From positions 1 to 20,072 of the IMG/VR virus record IMGVR_UViG_3300009002_000068: 20,072 nt of DNA. One strand, given 5' to 3'. The DNA comes from a virus. Every line of letters begins with the position of its first letter. The first letter of the stretch is position 1. Below the pieces are notes generated by a model that was given only the letters and a program-made list of their open reading frames with translations, had not been told where the DNA came from and ran no database searches. This document shows, one piece after another, positions 7,205-14,531 of the stretch. A program made the translations under genes and the position numbers.

Positions 7205-7681
7205 ATGAGTTTATGGGGAAATAAAGACAGCAAAACCACAGTAGGCACATGTGCTGTTACTACTGCTGGTGCTGTAACTGGTGCGTCAAGCGCAGTTTTA
7301 ACCGACTATAAAGTTGGTGACTTCTTGCGTGTTGGTGCTAACGATTATGTATTCACTGCTATCGCCGATGCGTCAAACGCAACTGTTCGTTCAGCAACTG
7401 GTTCTACAACTATTCCAGCATCTTCTGCTGCTGCATACGAAGTATCTGAGAAGCCATTGTCTACTGTTTATTCAGAAAACATTGATGCTGCTTCGATCTA
7501 CGGTGCTGACACTACTGAAGTTGGTATTACTGGCGAAGGTAAGAGCGTTGCTCATGCTGGTTGGGTTAAGCGTACACCTGGAACTGGTGGTCGTAATGGT
7601 CGTGTTCAGTATGAAACGTTAGTTGCTATGGGTTCTATCTCTGGCGATGCTGCCGATGATACTCAATTAGCTGATTCATAA
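7205..7681 (+). CDS. Small virion structural protein
   Basis: A 158-residue protein with a strong AGGAG ribosome site seven bases before the ATG, which suggests high expression. The N-terminus MSLWGNKD, many Ala/Thr/Gly/Ser residues, and the C-terminal block HAGWVKRTPGTGGRNGRVQY followed by ETLVAMGSI match a family I recall from marine T4-like phages as virion-associated. It has no catalytic motif, signal peptide or membrane segment. The small-residue composition with regularly spaced strands fits a beta-rich capsid decoration or tail component; which one cannot be told from the sequence. It follows a hairpin and a late-promoter-like motif and precedes another small structural gene by 12 bases. 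Confidence 0.8.
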   Translation: MSLWGNKDSKTTVGTCAVTTAGAVTGASSAVLTDYKVGDFLRVGANDYVFTAIADASNATVRSATGSTTIPASSAAAYEVSEKPLSTVYSENIDAASIYGADTTEVGITGEGKSVAHAGWVKRTPGTGGRNGRVQYETLVAMGSISGDAADDTQLADS

Positions 7682-7693
7682 GGATTATAGATA

Positions 7694-8014
7694 ATGGCTG
7701 ATAAAAAGGTTACAGCACTTACTGCTGCCACTTCGGTGTCGAGCGACGACCTTTTTATGGTTGTTGATAATCCTGGATCTACGCCCTCTAGTAAGAAAGT
7801 CACGGTACAAAACCTTTTTGGTGCTGTACCGTCTGACTTAGCTATTGTTGCGGGTAAAAATTTACGCCTAACAAGTTCAACACCATCCACAAATAATCCA
7901 ACAACAACATCTCCAACGGTTGGTGCTGGATCTATTTGGTTTGATGCTGACTATATATATGTGGCTGTAAGCGCGACTGTCATCAAGAGAGCGGCACTGA
8001 GCGATATTACTTAA
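7694..8014 (+). CDS. Small structural protein, tail-fibre-head type
   Basis: A 106-residue protein. Its N-terminal half, with VTALTAATSVSSDDLFMVVD and KKVTVQNLF, is the repeat type often found at the start of phage tail-fibre or baseplate-attached proteins. The C-terminal half, with GSIWFDADYIYVAVSATVIKR, resembles a short beta segment seen near the ends of fibre proteins. It is much shorter than a full fibre, so it may be a stand-alone attachment or decoration subunit. An AAGGA sequence upstream serves as the ribosome site, and the gene follows the structural gene at 7205 by 12 bases. Structural role probable; exact position in the virion unknown. Confidence 0.7.
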   Translation: MADKKVTALTAATSVSSDDLFMVVDNPGSTPSSKKVTVQNLFGAVPSDLAIVAGKNLRLTSSTPSTNNPTTTSPTVGAGSIWFDADYIYVAVSATVIKRAALSDIT

Positions 8015-8031
8015 TTAATTGATGGAATTAT

Positions 8032-8418
8032 ATGTTTGACGATTTGACGGAAGATAACTTCCAAATGTTCGCTATGAAGTCATATACGAATCCCCACTGT
8101 ACGGATTTGTTAGAGTTTTATGACGACCTGAAGAGGATACGCTACATTAAAAGATTGTTCAGAAAGTATGAGCAATCAGGAGATCTTAAAGAAAGGTTGA
8201 TCATCAATCATATGGTTGTAATTTATAACATGTTTGAGAGTAGAGCTGCTACCAGAATGTTATTCTTGAAGCTGGAAGGGTATCTACATTACCTGAAGCC
8301 ATTCTTGCTCATGATGAATTACTACCCGACTGAACTTGGTTTGGTTGCAGGTAAAAGAATCATAGATAGTGAGATTGGGTTAGACGCACACATAGTAGAA
8401 ACGCTTAGGAAGATTTAA
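8032..8418 (+). CDS. Conserved phage protein, helical, function unknown
   Basis: A 128-residue, all-helical protein rich in aromatic and basic residues. Its MFDDLTEDNFQMFAMKSY start and the block LKERLIINHMVVIYNMFE recall a family present in most marine T4-like phages and annotated only as hypothetical (DUF7207, from memory). It has no signal peptide. Hydrophobic stretches such as LKPFLLMMNYY look like buried helices rather than membrane spans. Its stop codon overlaps the next start as TAATG at 8416-8420, so the two genes are probably translationally coupled and may work together. No catalytic residues are evident. Confidence 0.75.
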   Translation: MFDDLTEDNFQMFAMKSYTNPHCTDLLEFYDDLKRIRYIKRLFRKYEQSGDLKERLIINHMVVIYNMFESRAATRMLFLKLEGYLHYLKPFLLMMNYYPTELGLVAGKRIIDSEIGLDAHIVETLRKI

Positions 8419-8975
8419 TGGGCAAGATTACAGATTTACTCCTCGCGTACCAGTTCATCAAAAGGCTTACAACACCTTTTGAAAAGACTGATGCATTTAA
8501 GTTGGGGATTATAGACAAGAGCGGCAAGAAGATAAAGTCGCCTGAGACTACTGAAGAGAATAATGCTTATGGGTATTATGATCGGATGGTCTTCAATCTC
8601 AAAAAACTGCTTGAGAAAATTCCAGGAGGCAAAACTAAGTTTGCTTCCTATGCTGCTGCTTTGTTTCTCATTAAAGAAAGCCACACACAAACTGAATTCT
8701 CCGAAGAAGAAATGGTACAAGGGTTATACGAAGCTATGGATAAGATAGAAGAAAGCACAACAGAGCAAAAGGACTTCAATACACTATTCGAAGATGTTGC
8801 TGCCAATGCTACTGGTGCAGCTGTTGCTGGTACTGGTAATGATGTTGCTGACTTTAAAAAGCCAGACGCTCGCAAGAAAGACATGAAAGCGTTTTTGAAA
8901 CGTTATCTTGAACAGAAACAAAAGCGTGTTAAGATTAAAGAACGCAAAGACTTCATGAAGAAATTTGGACTATGA
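8418..8975 (+). CDS. Conserved phage virion-associated protein, function unknown
   Basis: A 185-residue protein. The N-terminal region carries TPFEKTDAFKLGIIDKSGK, then a helical part with LKKLLEKIPGGKTKFASYAAAL. The middle (about 110-150) is acidic and Ala/Gly-rich and probably flexible. The C-terminus is strongly basic, with FLKRYLEQKQKRVKIKERKDF and a final MKKFGL. I recall similar proteins across marine myoviruses, usually labelled hypothetical or structural. A flexible linker joined to a basic tail would suit DNA or scaffold contact inside the head, but that is inference. It is coupled to both neighbours: TAATG with the gene before and ATGA with the gene after. Confidence 0.75.
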   Translation: MGKITDLLLAYQFIKRLTTPFEKTDAFKLGIIDKSGKKIKSPETTEENNAYGYYDRMVFNLKKLLEKIPGGKTKFASYAAALFLIKESHTQTEFSEEEMVQGLYEAMDKIEESTTEQKDFNTLFEDVAANATGAAVAGTGNDVADFKKPDARKKDMKAFLKRYLEQKQKRVKIKERKDFMKKFGL

Positions 8976-9841
8976 TAACTCAATCTGATTTAGATGCCGT
9001 TGAAAAATATGCCGATAGAATCTTCGCTAAAGTGGGGATTGATGTTGAGTTCACTCGACATTTTCTAGATCGTGCCAATGATGCTCGCAATAAAAAGGAT
9101 ATCAGTTCAGCCGAACTAATACGTCTATTCAAGAAAACATTTAAGAAACATGGCAAAGCTATACCAAAACTTGGTCCAGACGCTGAAGCTGTATTGAAAG
9201 ATATGCGAACGGACATCAACGTGCCTTTCGTACTGAACCTACGAAGAGGAGAGTTAGAGTTGGTGGCTAAGACAGTAATGCGTAAAAAGAATTTCAAGAC
9301 CCCTGATCCTGAGTTGGCTGTTGAGATGGCAAAGAATAACACTCCCGCTAAAGCTGGAAAGGACTTCAAGAAACTGTTCGAGACTAAAGCTCCAGTTCGA
9401 GGCACTCGCCCAACATCAGTATTGGCCAAGACTAGAGAAACATTAAATAAAGTCAATGAATTAAAATTCACTATACCGAATAAAGGCGATATTCCTCGCA
9501 ACAAGATGCCTCAGATCGAATCTGAAGATTACAAAGCCTATCTCCAGCATATGAAAAGAAAGGGTATAGTTGGAAAGGAAATCAAAGTTGACCCGAAGAA
9601 GCTAAAGGCAATACAATCAGAGTTCTCTGACAAGGGTGTTGTTATTTCCATCAGGAAGAATGACGACAAACCTATCCTCATCAGCAACGATAAATATGTG
9701 ATTGATGGTAATCATCGATGGTTGGCTGCTATAGCTACACGAAAAGATGCGATTAATGCGATACAATTTAACGCAAGCAAAGATCAAGTGTTAAGGGCAA
9801 CACTAGCATTCCCTAAAGTGGTATTTAAACAGCACGGATAA
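8972..9841 (+). CDS. Two-domain phage protein with ParB/sulfiredoxin-like C-terminus
   Basis: A 289-residue protein that starts in an ATGA overlap with the previous gene. Residues about 20-115 form a compact domain: FTRHFLDRANDARNKKDIS, then LIRLFKKTFKKHG, then INVPFVLN and a basic end KTVMRKKNFKTPDP. I recall this module in marine T4-like phages, and its layout is reminiscent of RelE/BrnT-like toxin folds, though that is only a resemblance. A lysine-rich linker follows. Residues about 200-270 look like a ParB/Srx domain, with a strand preceding V-I-D245-G-N-H-R249-W, the family's GxHR nucleotide-binding signature. ParB-like domains bind CTP or ATP and may act as nucleases or kinases. Which activity applies here, if any, is unknown. 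Confidence 0.75.
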   Translation: MITQSDLDAVEKYADRIFAKVGIDVEFTRHFLDRANDARNKKDISSAELIRLFKKTFKKHGKAIPKLGPDAEAVLKDMRTDINVPFVLNLRRGELELVAKTVMRKKNFKTPDPELAVEMAKNNTPAKAGKDFKKLFETKAPVRGTRPTSVLAKTRETLNKVNELKFTIPNKGDIPRNKMPQIESEDYKAYLQHMKRKGIVGKEIKVDPKKLKAIQSEFSDKGVVISIRKNDDKPILISNDKYVIDGNHRWLAAIATRKDAINAIQFNASKDQVLRATLAFPKVVFKQHG

Positions 9842-9844
9842 ATT

Positions 9845-10222
9845 ATGATTAAATTGTATGCATGTATCGCATTGATAGTGATACTTGGTGGTGTTGGTTA
9901 TGCCGCTAAGAGCTACTACAATGACACTCAGGATCGTATTCAACAGCTCGCAGAGAACAACGCGACATTGAAAGCTGCGGCTGAAGAGCAGCAAGCCACA
10001 ATAAACACTATGCAAGAAACTGCAGAAGTACAAGCCGCTCTGACCAAAGACCTAATGAAAAACCTTCAGAAAGCAGAAGCATACTCGGATGGATTGCTGA
10101 AGAAATTTAAGAAACACAACCTGACGTTGTTGAGTTTGAGAAAACCTGGATTAATTGAAAAGAGAATAAATGATGGTACAGTTAAGATATTTGCTGATCT
10201 CGAGTCTGATACTGCTAAGTAG
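9845..10222 (+). CDS. Inner-membrane spanin (Rz-like)
   Basis: A 125-residue protein with an N-terminal hydrophobic segment (about residues 5-21, ACIALIVILGGVGYAA) followed by a long polar coiled coil (about 27-95). This is the i-spanin layout of N-terminal signal anchor and periplasmic coil. The next gene, a lipoprotein, overlaps its 3' end by 53 bases in another frame, the classic Rz/Rz1 arrangement. I-spanins pair with an outer-membrane lipoprotein and fuse the two membranes in the last step of Gram-negative host lysis. It starts three bases after the previous stop. Identification rests on topology and gene arrangement, since spanins share little sequence. Confidence 0.75.
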   Translation: MIKLYACIALIVILGGVGYAAKSYYNDTQDRIQQLAENNATLKAAAEEQQATINTMQETAEVQAALTKDLMKNLQKAEAYSDGLLKKFKKHNLTLLSLRKPGLIEKRINDGTVKIFADLESDTAK

Positions 10223-10553
10223 TGGTTGCAGTTTTTTAAACAGACAACCAGAACCAGAGATCATCACAGTAACAAAGATTGTTAAGCCAATAATCCCTAT
10301 TGCGGAACGACCGAAGCAATTAGACCTATCGGACGTTGATTGGTATGTTGTTACTGAAAGAAACATGGAAGAGTTTCTTGAAAAGTTTGAGAAAGATAAT
10401 GGTGACATAGTATTCATGGCAATATCTGTTAGAGGCTATGAGAACATCAGCTTAAACCTTGCTGATCTAAGACGCTATATACTACAACAGAAAGAAATTA
10501 TTATTTACTATGAAGATTCGGTAAAGCCAAAAGAGGAAGAACCGACACAATAA
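10170..10553 (+). CDS. Outer-membrane spanin lipoprotein (Rz1-like)
   Basis: A 127-residue protein with a lipoprotein signal peptide: a basic start, the hydrophobic core LLISSLILLSSGC, and Cys20 as the lipidation site (LSSGC; Ser rather than Leu at -3 is slightly off consensus). A proline-rich stretch (PEPEI, KPIIPI) follows, typical of o-spanins. A compact C-terminal domain comes next, with WYVVTERNMEEFLEKFE and NLADLRRYI. It overlaps the i-spanin gene by 53 bases. At 127 residues it is longer than lambda Rz1, so the C-terminal domain may be extra. Either the first or second of the adjacent ATG codons (10170 or 10173) could be the start. Confidence 0.75.
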   Translation: MMVQLRYLLISSLILLSSGCSFLNRQPEPEIITVTKIVKPIIPIAERPKQLDLSDVDWYVVTERNMEEFLEKFEKDNGDIVFMAISVRGYENISLNLADLRRYILQQKEIIIYYEDSVKPKEEEPTQ

Positions 10554-10569
10554 CATTGAGAATTATATT

Positions 10570-11295
10570 ATGATACCAAAGATTTTATTGCAAGTTTCGA
10601 GAGAGCCTTTCCTTGATGAAGTTAATGCTGGATGGGCTGAACGAAATGGTTGTGGATGGAAGATAGACTGGTATGACGACGAAAGAATACTGGAGTATTT
10701 TGACGAAAATCCACTACCAGAATTCCCGAACATAGTAGATGTTTTTAATAGTTTCACAGGTGCGCATAAATCTGACCTGTTTAGATACTATTACTTGTAT
10801 TTGAATGGTGGCGTCTTTTGCGACTCTGATCTAATGCTAACAGGGGATTTATCTGAGCTGGATATAGATGGACACGATCATCTATTCACTGTGTGTGACT
10901 TGGATATGAATGTGAATGCTGAAGTGTCTCTTAATGGAGAGAACTTTCTTCTAGGTACGACAGTATTTAACGGGTTTATAGGTGCGAAGCCAAATAGTGA
11001 AATCATTTATGATGCTTTGGTGAATGCTTATACTACGACACCCGAAACATTGGATCAACATTATCTCTATTTTTGTCAAGAGATGTATCATATTATGGTC
11101 AAACATAAAGACAAATATGATATTAAGTTGTTTGAAGAGTATATGATCGGAGGAATCGATAATGTTTCTCACGTTATAGAGAGTGGTGTTGATGGTGCCC
11201 AAAACGTTATCGCAGTACACTTCTTTGAAGAAGATAAATATATACCATTCGATTACATTGAATATATAAAGAACATAAAAATAAATAAAGGATAA
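10570..11295 (+). CDS. DxD glycosyltransferase (GT32/Gly_transf_sug-like)
   Basis: A 241-residue protein starting MIPKILLQ, the usual opening of this family (the canonical form continues with I-W). The sugar-nucleotide-binding block reads KSDLFRYYYLYLNGGVF, then C-D85-S-D87, matching the conserved Asp-Leu-x-R-Y...GG-x-Y-x-D-x-D arrangement. The DxD pair coordinates a divalent metal and the nucleotide sugar. No membrane segment is present, so it would act in the cytoplasm. Its acceptor is unknown: it could modify phage DNA bases, virion proteins or host surface sugars. It sits between the spanins and the lipase, which weakly favours an envelope-related role. Confidence 0.8.
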   Translation: MIPKILLQVSREPFLDEVNAGWAERNGCGWKIDWYDDERILEYFDENPLPEFPNIVDVFNSFTGAHKSDLFRYYYLYLNGGVFCDSDLMLTGDLSELDIDGHDHLFTVCDLDMNVNAEVSLNGENFLLGTTVFNGFIGAKPNSEIIYDALVNAYTTTPETLDQHYLYFCQEMYHIMVKHKDKYDIKLFEEYMIGGIDNVSHVIESGVDGAQNVIAVHFFEEDKYIPFDYIEYIKNIKINKG

Positions 11296-11303
11296 CTAAG
11301 TAG

Positions 11304-12044
11304 ATGACCAATAAAACAGAAGCTGCAGCGTATCTTGCGCAGTCAGCATACCTTGACGCAGAAGCATTGAAGAGTCTCGACGGCTACAAGGGCAAGTTGA
11401 TTGACAGAAATGGTGCACAGGTATTGGTCGCTAAGAGTAAAAAAGAATTGTGGTTTGCGTTTCGGGGTACTGAACCAACAAAGCTGAATGACATAGCTGC
11501 GGATCTGAAAGTGACAAAGAATTCCGCTCTTGCTGGAGGTAAGGTACACTCAGGGTTTCAGGATGAACTCGATGAATTATGGGCTGATTGCTTAAAAGAG
11601 ATAGAAGCAAACAGTAAGTTAAAAACACCCAGAACAATCTATCTCACTGGTCATAGTCTCGGTGCTGCAATGGCAACAATCGCTGCGACACGTATTGAAG
11701 CTGAGTGTTTGTTTACTTTCGGTTCACCACGTGTTGGCGGTAAGCGATTTGTTCAAGAGCTTAAATGTCCACATCAACGATTTGTTAATAACAATGACAT
11801 AGTAACAAAAGTTCCACCACAAATACTCGGCTATGTGCATTGCGGCGAAGAGCGTTACTTCAATGCTTATGGTTGTGAGCGCAACCCAACATACTGGCAG
11901 AGATGGAAAGACTTCTTCCGTGGTACGTGGTCTGGATGGAAGCAAGGTAAGTTCTTTGATGCGCTTACTGATCATGGCATGCAGAACTATGTTGTTTTGT
12001 CTGTTGAAGCCTCGTTGAACGACATTGAAAAGGTTGACAAATAA
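11304..12044 (+). CDS. Class 3 lipase (alpha/beta hydrolase)
   Basis: A 246-residue protein with the full Lipase_3 pattern. Residues around FAFRGTEP give the oxyanion region, G116-H-S118-L-G is the nucleophile elbow, FTFGSPRVGG follows as in fungal-type lipases, D165 lies in NNNDIVTKVPP, and H224 lies in DHGM. The triad is therefore Ser118-Asp165-His224. It would hydrolyse acylglycerol or phospholipid esters. No signal peptide is visible, so it needs another route to its substrate, such as holin-type lesions or host lysis. It lies between envelope genes (spanins and a glycosyltransferase upstream, two membrane coiled-coil proteins downstream), which suggests a part in envelope breakdown. An alternative is feeding on host lipid. 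Enzyme class is secure; role is inference. Confidence 0.88.
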   Translation: MTNKTEAAAYLAQSAYLDAEALKSLDGYKGKLIDRNGAQVLVAKSKKELWFAFRGTEPTKLNDIAADLKVTKNSALAGGKVHSGFQDELDELWADCLKEIEANSKLKTPRTIYLTGHSLGAAMATIAATRIEAECLFTFGSPRVGGKRFVQELKCPHQRFVNNNDIVTKVPPQILGYVHCGEERYFNAYGCERNPTYWQRWKDFFRGTWSGWKQGKFFDALTDHGMQNYVVLSVEASLNDIEKVDK

Positions 12045-12045
12045 T

Positions 12046-12354
12046 ATGTATTGGTTTATACTAAAGTCTATTCTCGGATCTGTTGTCGGCAGTTCATTTT
12101 ATAATTGGTTTCAAGGCACAACTATGGGCATTTGGTTCCAGAAGCATGTTGATGCCTTTATGCAATATCTCGCTGTTAAGTATGATATTTCGCTCGCCAA
12201 AAAAGACGCCAAGTTTCGTAAGCAATACCCACTAATAGCTGATCGTTTAGAGGCTTTAGAAGAAGACTTAGAAACATTATATTCGATGCAAGCCAAAGAA
12301 ATTGCCGAATACTTGCGGAAACAGTCGGACAAACATTCTAAAGATAATAAATAG
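12046..12354 (+). CDS. Small membrane-anchored coiled-coil protein
   Basis: I chose ATG 12046, just after the lipase stop, giving 102 residues. A TTG at 12025 would add seven residues inside the lipase gene. The N-terminus, YWFILKSILGSVVGSSFYNWF, is a probable membrane anchor. A second amphipathic stretch and a charged coiled coil follow (LEALEEDLETLYSMQAKEIAEYL), ending in a lysine-rich tail. The TAG at 12352-12354 is in the same frame as the next gene. Together with the next protein it may form a holin or holin-accessory pair, but there is no diagnostic signature. Confidence 0.7.
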   Translation: MYWFILKSILGSVVGSSFYNWFQGTTMGIWFQKHVDAFMQYLAVKYDISLAKKDAKFRKQYPLIADRLEALEEDLETLYSMQAKEIAEYLRKQSDKHSKDNK

Positions 12355-12390
12355 AAGAAACAAATAAAAGACAAACTCACCAAAGCGATA

Positions 12391-12768
12391 GTGATTATGA
12401 GACAACGAGCAAAGAAAGCAGAACAGATTATTCTCGAGTCGGATGAGATCGTATCAGCAAAGATCGGATTAGACATGGACTTATTCACATTGCTCGAAGA
12501 GCGCAGAAAGGAAGCAAGAGATCAACAAGACATCTTGCATAAAAGGATCGGAAGTTTGCGCGAAGAATTACAGAAAGGTCTTGGCAACTCTCACAAAGAG
12601 ATTATGTCCGAGATCAAAGAGCTGAAGCAAGATCAGCGAGACCACGCTAGTGAAATGTCCGACCGAGTCGGTAAGCTAGAACAGTGGAAATGGCAAGCAG
12701 CTGGTGGCTTCAGCTTACTAGCATTCTTAATCACAGTAGTCGTCCCATATATTAAAGATCATATGTAA
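12391..12768 (+). CDS. Coiled-coil protein with C-terminal membrane tail, XhlA/holin-like
   Basis: A protein of up to 125 residues, predicted from GTG 12391 or ATG 12397. Neither has a good ribosome site. A long charged coiled coil (about 30-95) leads to KLEQWKWQAAGGFSLLAFLITVVVPYI, a single hydrophobic C-terminal span. A coil ending K-L-E-x-W-x-W before one membrane helix resembles the XhlA haemolysin/holin-accessory family and small proteins beside phage lysis genes. Its frame stays open back to the TAG ending the previous gene, so the two form one frame split by an amber codon. A role in membrane permeabilisation with the lipase and spanins is inference. Confidence 0.65.
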   Translation: MIMRQRAKKAEQIILESDEIVSAKIGLDMDLFTLLEERRKEARDQQDILHKRIGSLREELQKGLGNSHKEIMSEIKELKQDQRDHASEMSDRVGKLEQWKWQAAGGFSLLAFLITVVVPYIKDHM

Positions 12769-12775
12769 AAACTCC

Positions 12776-12804
12776 TTGTCTTATTGAGCTTTTTGTTGTA
12801 TAAT
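12776..12804 (+). promoter_or_regulatory. Sigma70-type promoter for the primase gene
   Basis: TTGTCT at 12776-12781 and a perfect TATAAT at 12799-12804 are separated by 17 bases. The conventional start point (seven bases after the last -10 base) is 12811, which is exactly the A of the primase ATG. This marks the switch from the late/lysis block to DNA-metabolism genes. Confidence 0.7.
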
Positions 12805-12810
12805 GAGTAC

Positions 12811-13839
12811 ATGAGTAATTATATTGAATCAAAATACCTTCATCTTCTCTCTTCTCAGCTAGAGCAATTCAAGCGGAAGAACGATAACCTATACAACTTT
12901 CGGTGCCCATATTGTATGGATTCTCAAACGAATCTAAACAAGGCGCGTGGTTATGTGTTTGTTAAAGAGAGTTCCTATATATTTAAGTGTCATAACTGCG
13001 GCATGGGCGCAAGCGTCAGCAACCTTATAAAACACGTCAGTCCTCATCTCTATAAAGAATATACTATGGAGAAATTCAAGGATGGGGGTGGTCACAGAGC
13101 AGCTAATACTACTCCCCTGCCAAAGAAAACTAAGACAGAGTTCCACTTCAAGAAGAAAGCGAACTATCTCAAAACACCGCTGGGTAAGCTGAAAAAGGTC
13201 TCTCAACTGCCTCCAACACACCGAGCCAAACAATATATTTTAAGTCGTGCTATCCCTACTAAGTGCCACTACAAACTTTTTTATGCTCCTAAATTCTACG
13301 AGTTCGTTAATGCTTGTGTGAAAGATAAGGTTCCCAACATCACTAAAGATGAGCCAAGAATCATCATTCCTTTTATAGATAAGAATGACAACTTGATTGG
13401 GTTTCAGGGCAGAGCAATAGGCAAGTCCGATCTGAAGTATGTAACCATAATGATTGATCCTGATGCGCCGAAGATATTTGGGCTAGATACTGTAGACTAC
13501 CGCAAGCCAGTCTATGTTGTTGAAGGACCAATTGATAGTATGTTCGTTGATAACGCAATTGCGATGGCTGGAGCTGATGTGAGTGGCATTAATGCTGCAG
13601 CTGAGTATGTCTTTGTGTATGATAATGAACCAAGAAGCAAGGAAATAGTAAGACGTATTGAAAAGACGATACTTGAGAATCATTCGATTGCGTTGTTCCC
13701 AAATAGTGTGAAAGAAAAAGACATTAATGACATGATACTGTCTGGTAAGTGTGTCGATGAGATTCAAAGTATTATAAGTAATAACACCTTCAAAGGATTG
13801 TCCGCGAAGGCTAAACTGAGTGAGTGGAGAAAGATTTAA
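12811..13839 (+). CDS. DNA primase, T4 gp61-like
   Basis: A 342-residue protein from ATG 12811. A TTG at 12784 lies upstream of the -10 box, so it is unlikely. Residues 32-63 form a zinc-binding domain, with C32-P-Y-C35 and C60-H-N-C63. The Toprim catalytic core follows, with E238 in VVEGPIDSM and D271-N-E273 in FVYDNEP, and a conserved GFQGRAIG strand before it. It would make RNA primers on the lagging strand with a replicative helicase, which is not seen in this window. Length and domain order match T4 gp61. No ribosome site precedes the ATG, and the promoter geometry predicts a leaderless mRNA. Its stop codon abuts the ATG of thyX. Confidence 0.9.
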   Translation: MSNYIESKYLHLLSSQLEQFKRKNDNLYNFRCPYCMDSQTNLNKARGYVFVKESSYIFKCHNCGMGASVSNLIKHVSPHLYKEYTMEKFKDGGGHRAANTTPLPKKTKTEFHFKKKANYLKTPLGKLKKVSQLPPTHRAKQYILSRAIPTKCHYKLFYAPKFYEFVNACVKDKVPNITKDEPRIIIPFIDKNDNLIGFQGRAIGKSDLKYVTIMIDPDAPKIFGLDTVDYRKPVYVVEGPIDSMFVDNAIAMAGADVSGINAAAEYVFVYDNEPRSKEIVRRIEKTILENHSIALFPNSVKEKDINDMILSGKCVDEIQSIISNNTFKGLSAKAKLSEWRKI

Positions 13840-14520
13840 ATGCATGTAAAATTAGTGTCGTATTCGGCAGCAGTGGATGGTTTATTTGGTGAGAATGAGA
13901 ATCCTGATTTATTAGAAATGATCGCGTACTGTGCGAGGGTTTCTAATCCTGCCAATCAGTTCAACAATGAGACTTCAGAGAAGTTGGTAAAGTATCTAAT
14001 CAAACACCAACATTGGTCTCCTTTAGAGATGGTCAGTGCGTGTATGATGATCGACACGACAAGAGATATTGCACATCAGATTGTGCGTCATCGTTCTTTC
14101 TCTTTCCAAGAATTCAGCCAGCGTTATGCTACGCCTGATGAAATGGGATATCCTTATGTTCTGCGTGAAGCGCGACTACAGGATGATAAGAACCGTCAGA
14201 ACAGTGTTGACACTAATGATGAGTCATTAAGGCGCGATTGGGTCGCTGCTCAGAAAACCGTTATCGCTGCATCTCAGAGAGCATATGACTGGGCAATAAA
14301 AGCGGGCATCGCGAAAGAGCAGGCGAGAGCAGTACTCCCAGAGGGACTTACTAAAACTCGACTATATATGAATGGCACTTTGAGAAGTTGGATTCATTAT
14401 ATTAATCTGCGTGCTGCTAACGGTACACAAAAAGAACACATGGAAATTGCTCGTGAGTGCGCATGCGCTATTGCTGAGATATTCCCCATGGCAAATTCAT
14501 TACTACAAGAACAAGAATAA
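13840..14520 (+). CDS. thyX: Flavin-dependent thymidylate synthase ThyX
   Basis: A 226-residue protein carrying the ThyX signature RHRx7S: R83-H-R85, then S93 and R95 in RHRSFSFQEFSQR. YLIKHQHWSPLEMV upstream and LPEGLTKTRLYMNGTLRSW downstream are also typical. The enzyme methylates dUMP to dTMP using methylenetetrahydrofolate, with FAD and NADPH as reductants, so no dihydrofolate reductase is needed. It begins directly after the primase stop codon and is followed 12 bases later by nrdA, forming a dNTP-supply operon. Length is typical and no key residue is missing. Confidence 0.96.
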   Translation: MHVKLVSYSAAVDGLFGENENPDLLEMIAYCARVSNPANQFNNETSEKLVKYLIKHQHWSPLEMVSACMMIDTTRDIAHQIVRHRSFSFQEFSQRYATPDEMGYPYVLREARLQDDKNRQNSVDTNDESLRRDWVAAQKTVIAASQRAYDWAIKAGIAKEQARAVLPEGLTKTRLYMNGTLRSWIHYINLRAANGTQKEHMEIARECACAIAEIFPMANSLLQEQE

Positions 14521-14531
14521 AAGGATATAAT

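Noticed and set aside
8980-9504. A 174-codon open frame on the - strand
   Set aside because: Antisense to the ParB-like gene, Ser/Leu-rich and lacking motifs; treated as a shadow.
12767-12794. AAAAACTC...GAGCTTTTT as a possible terminator
   Set aside because: Only three GC pairs, a bulged base, and it overlaps the -35 box of a convincing promoter. Too weak to call.
12784-12810. TTG 12784 as the primase start
   Set aside because: It would place the start codon upstream of the -10 box, adds residues (SFLLYNEY) not expected in gp61, and has no ribosome site.
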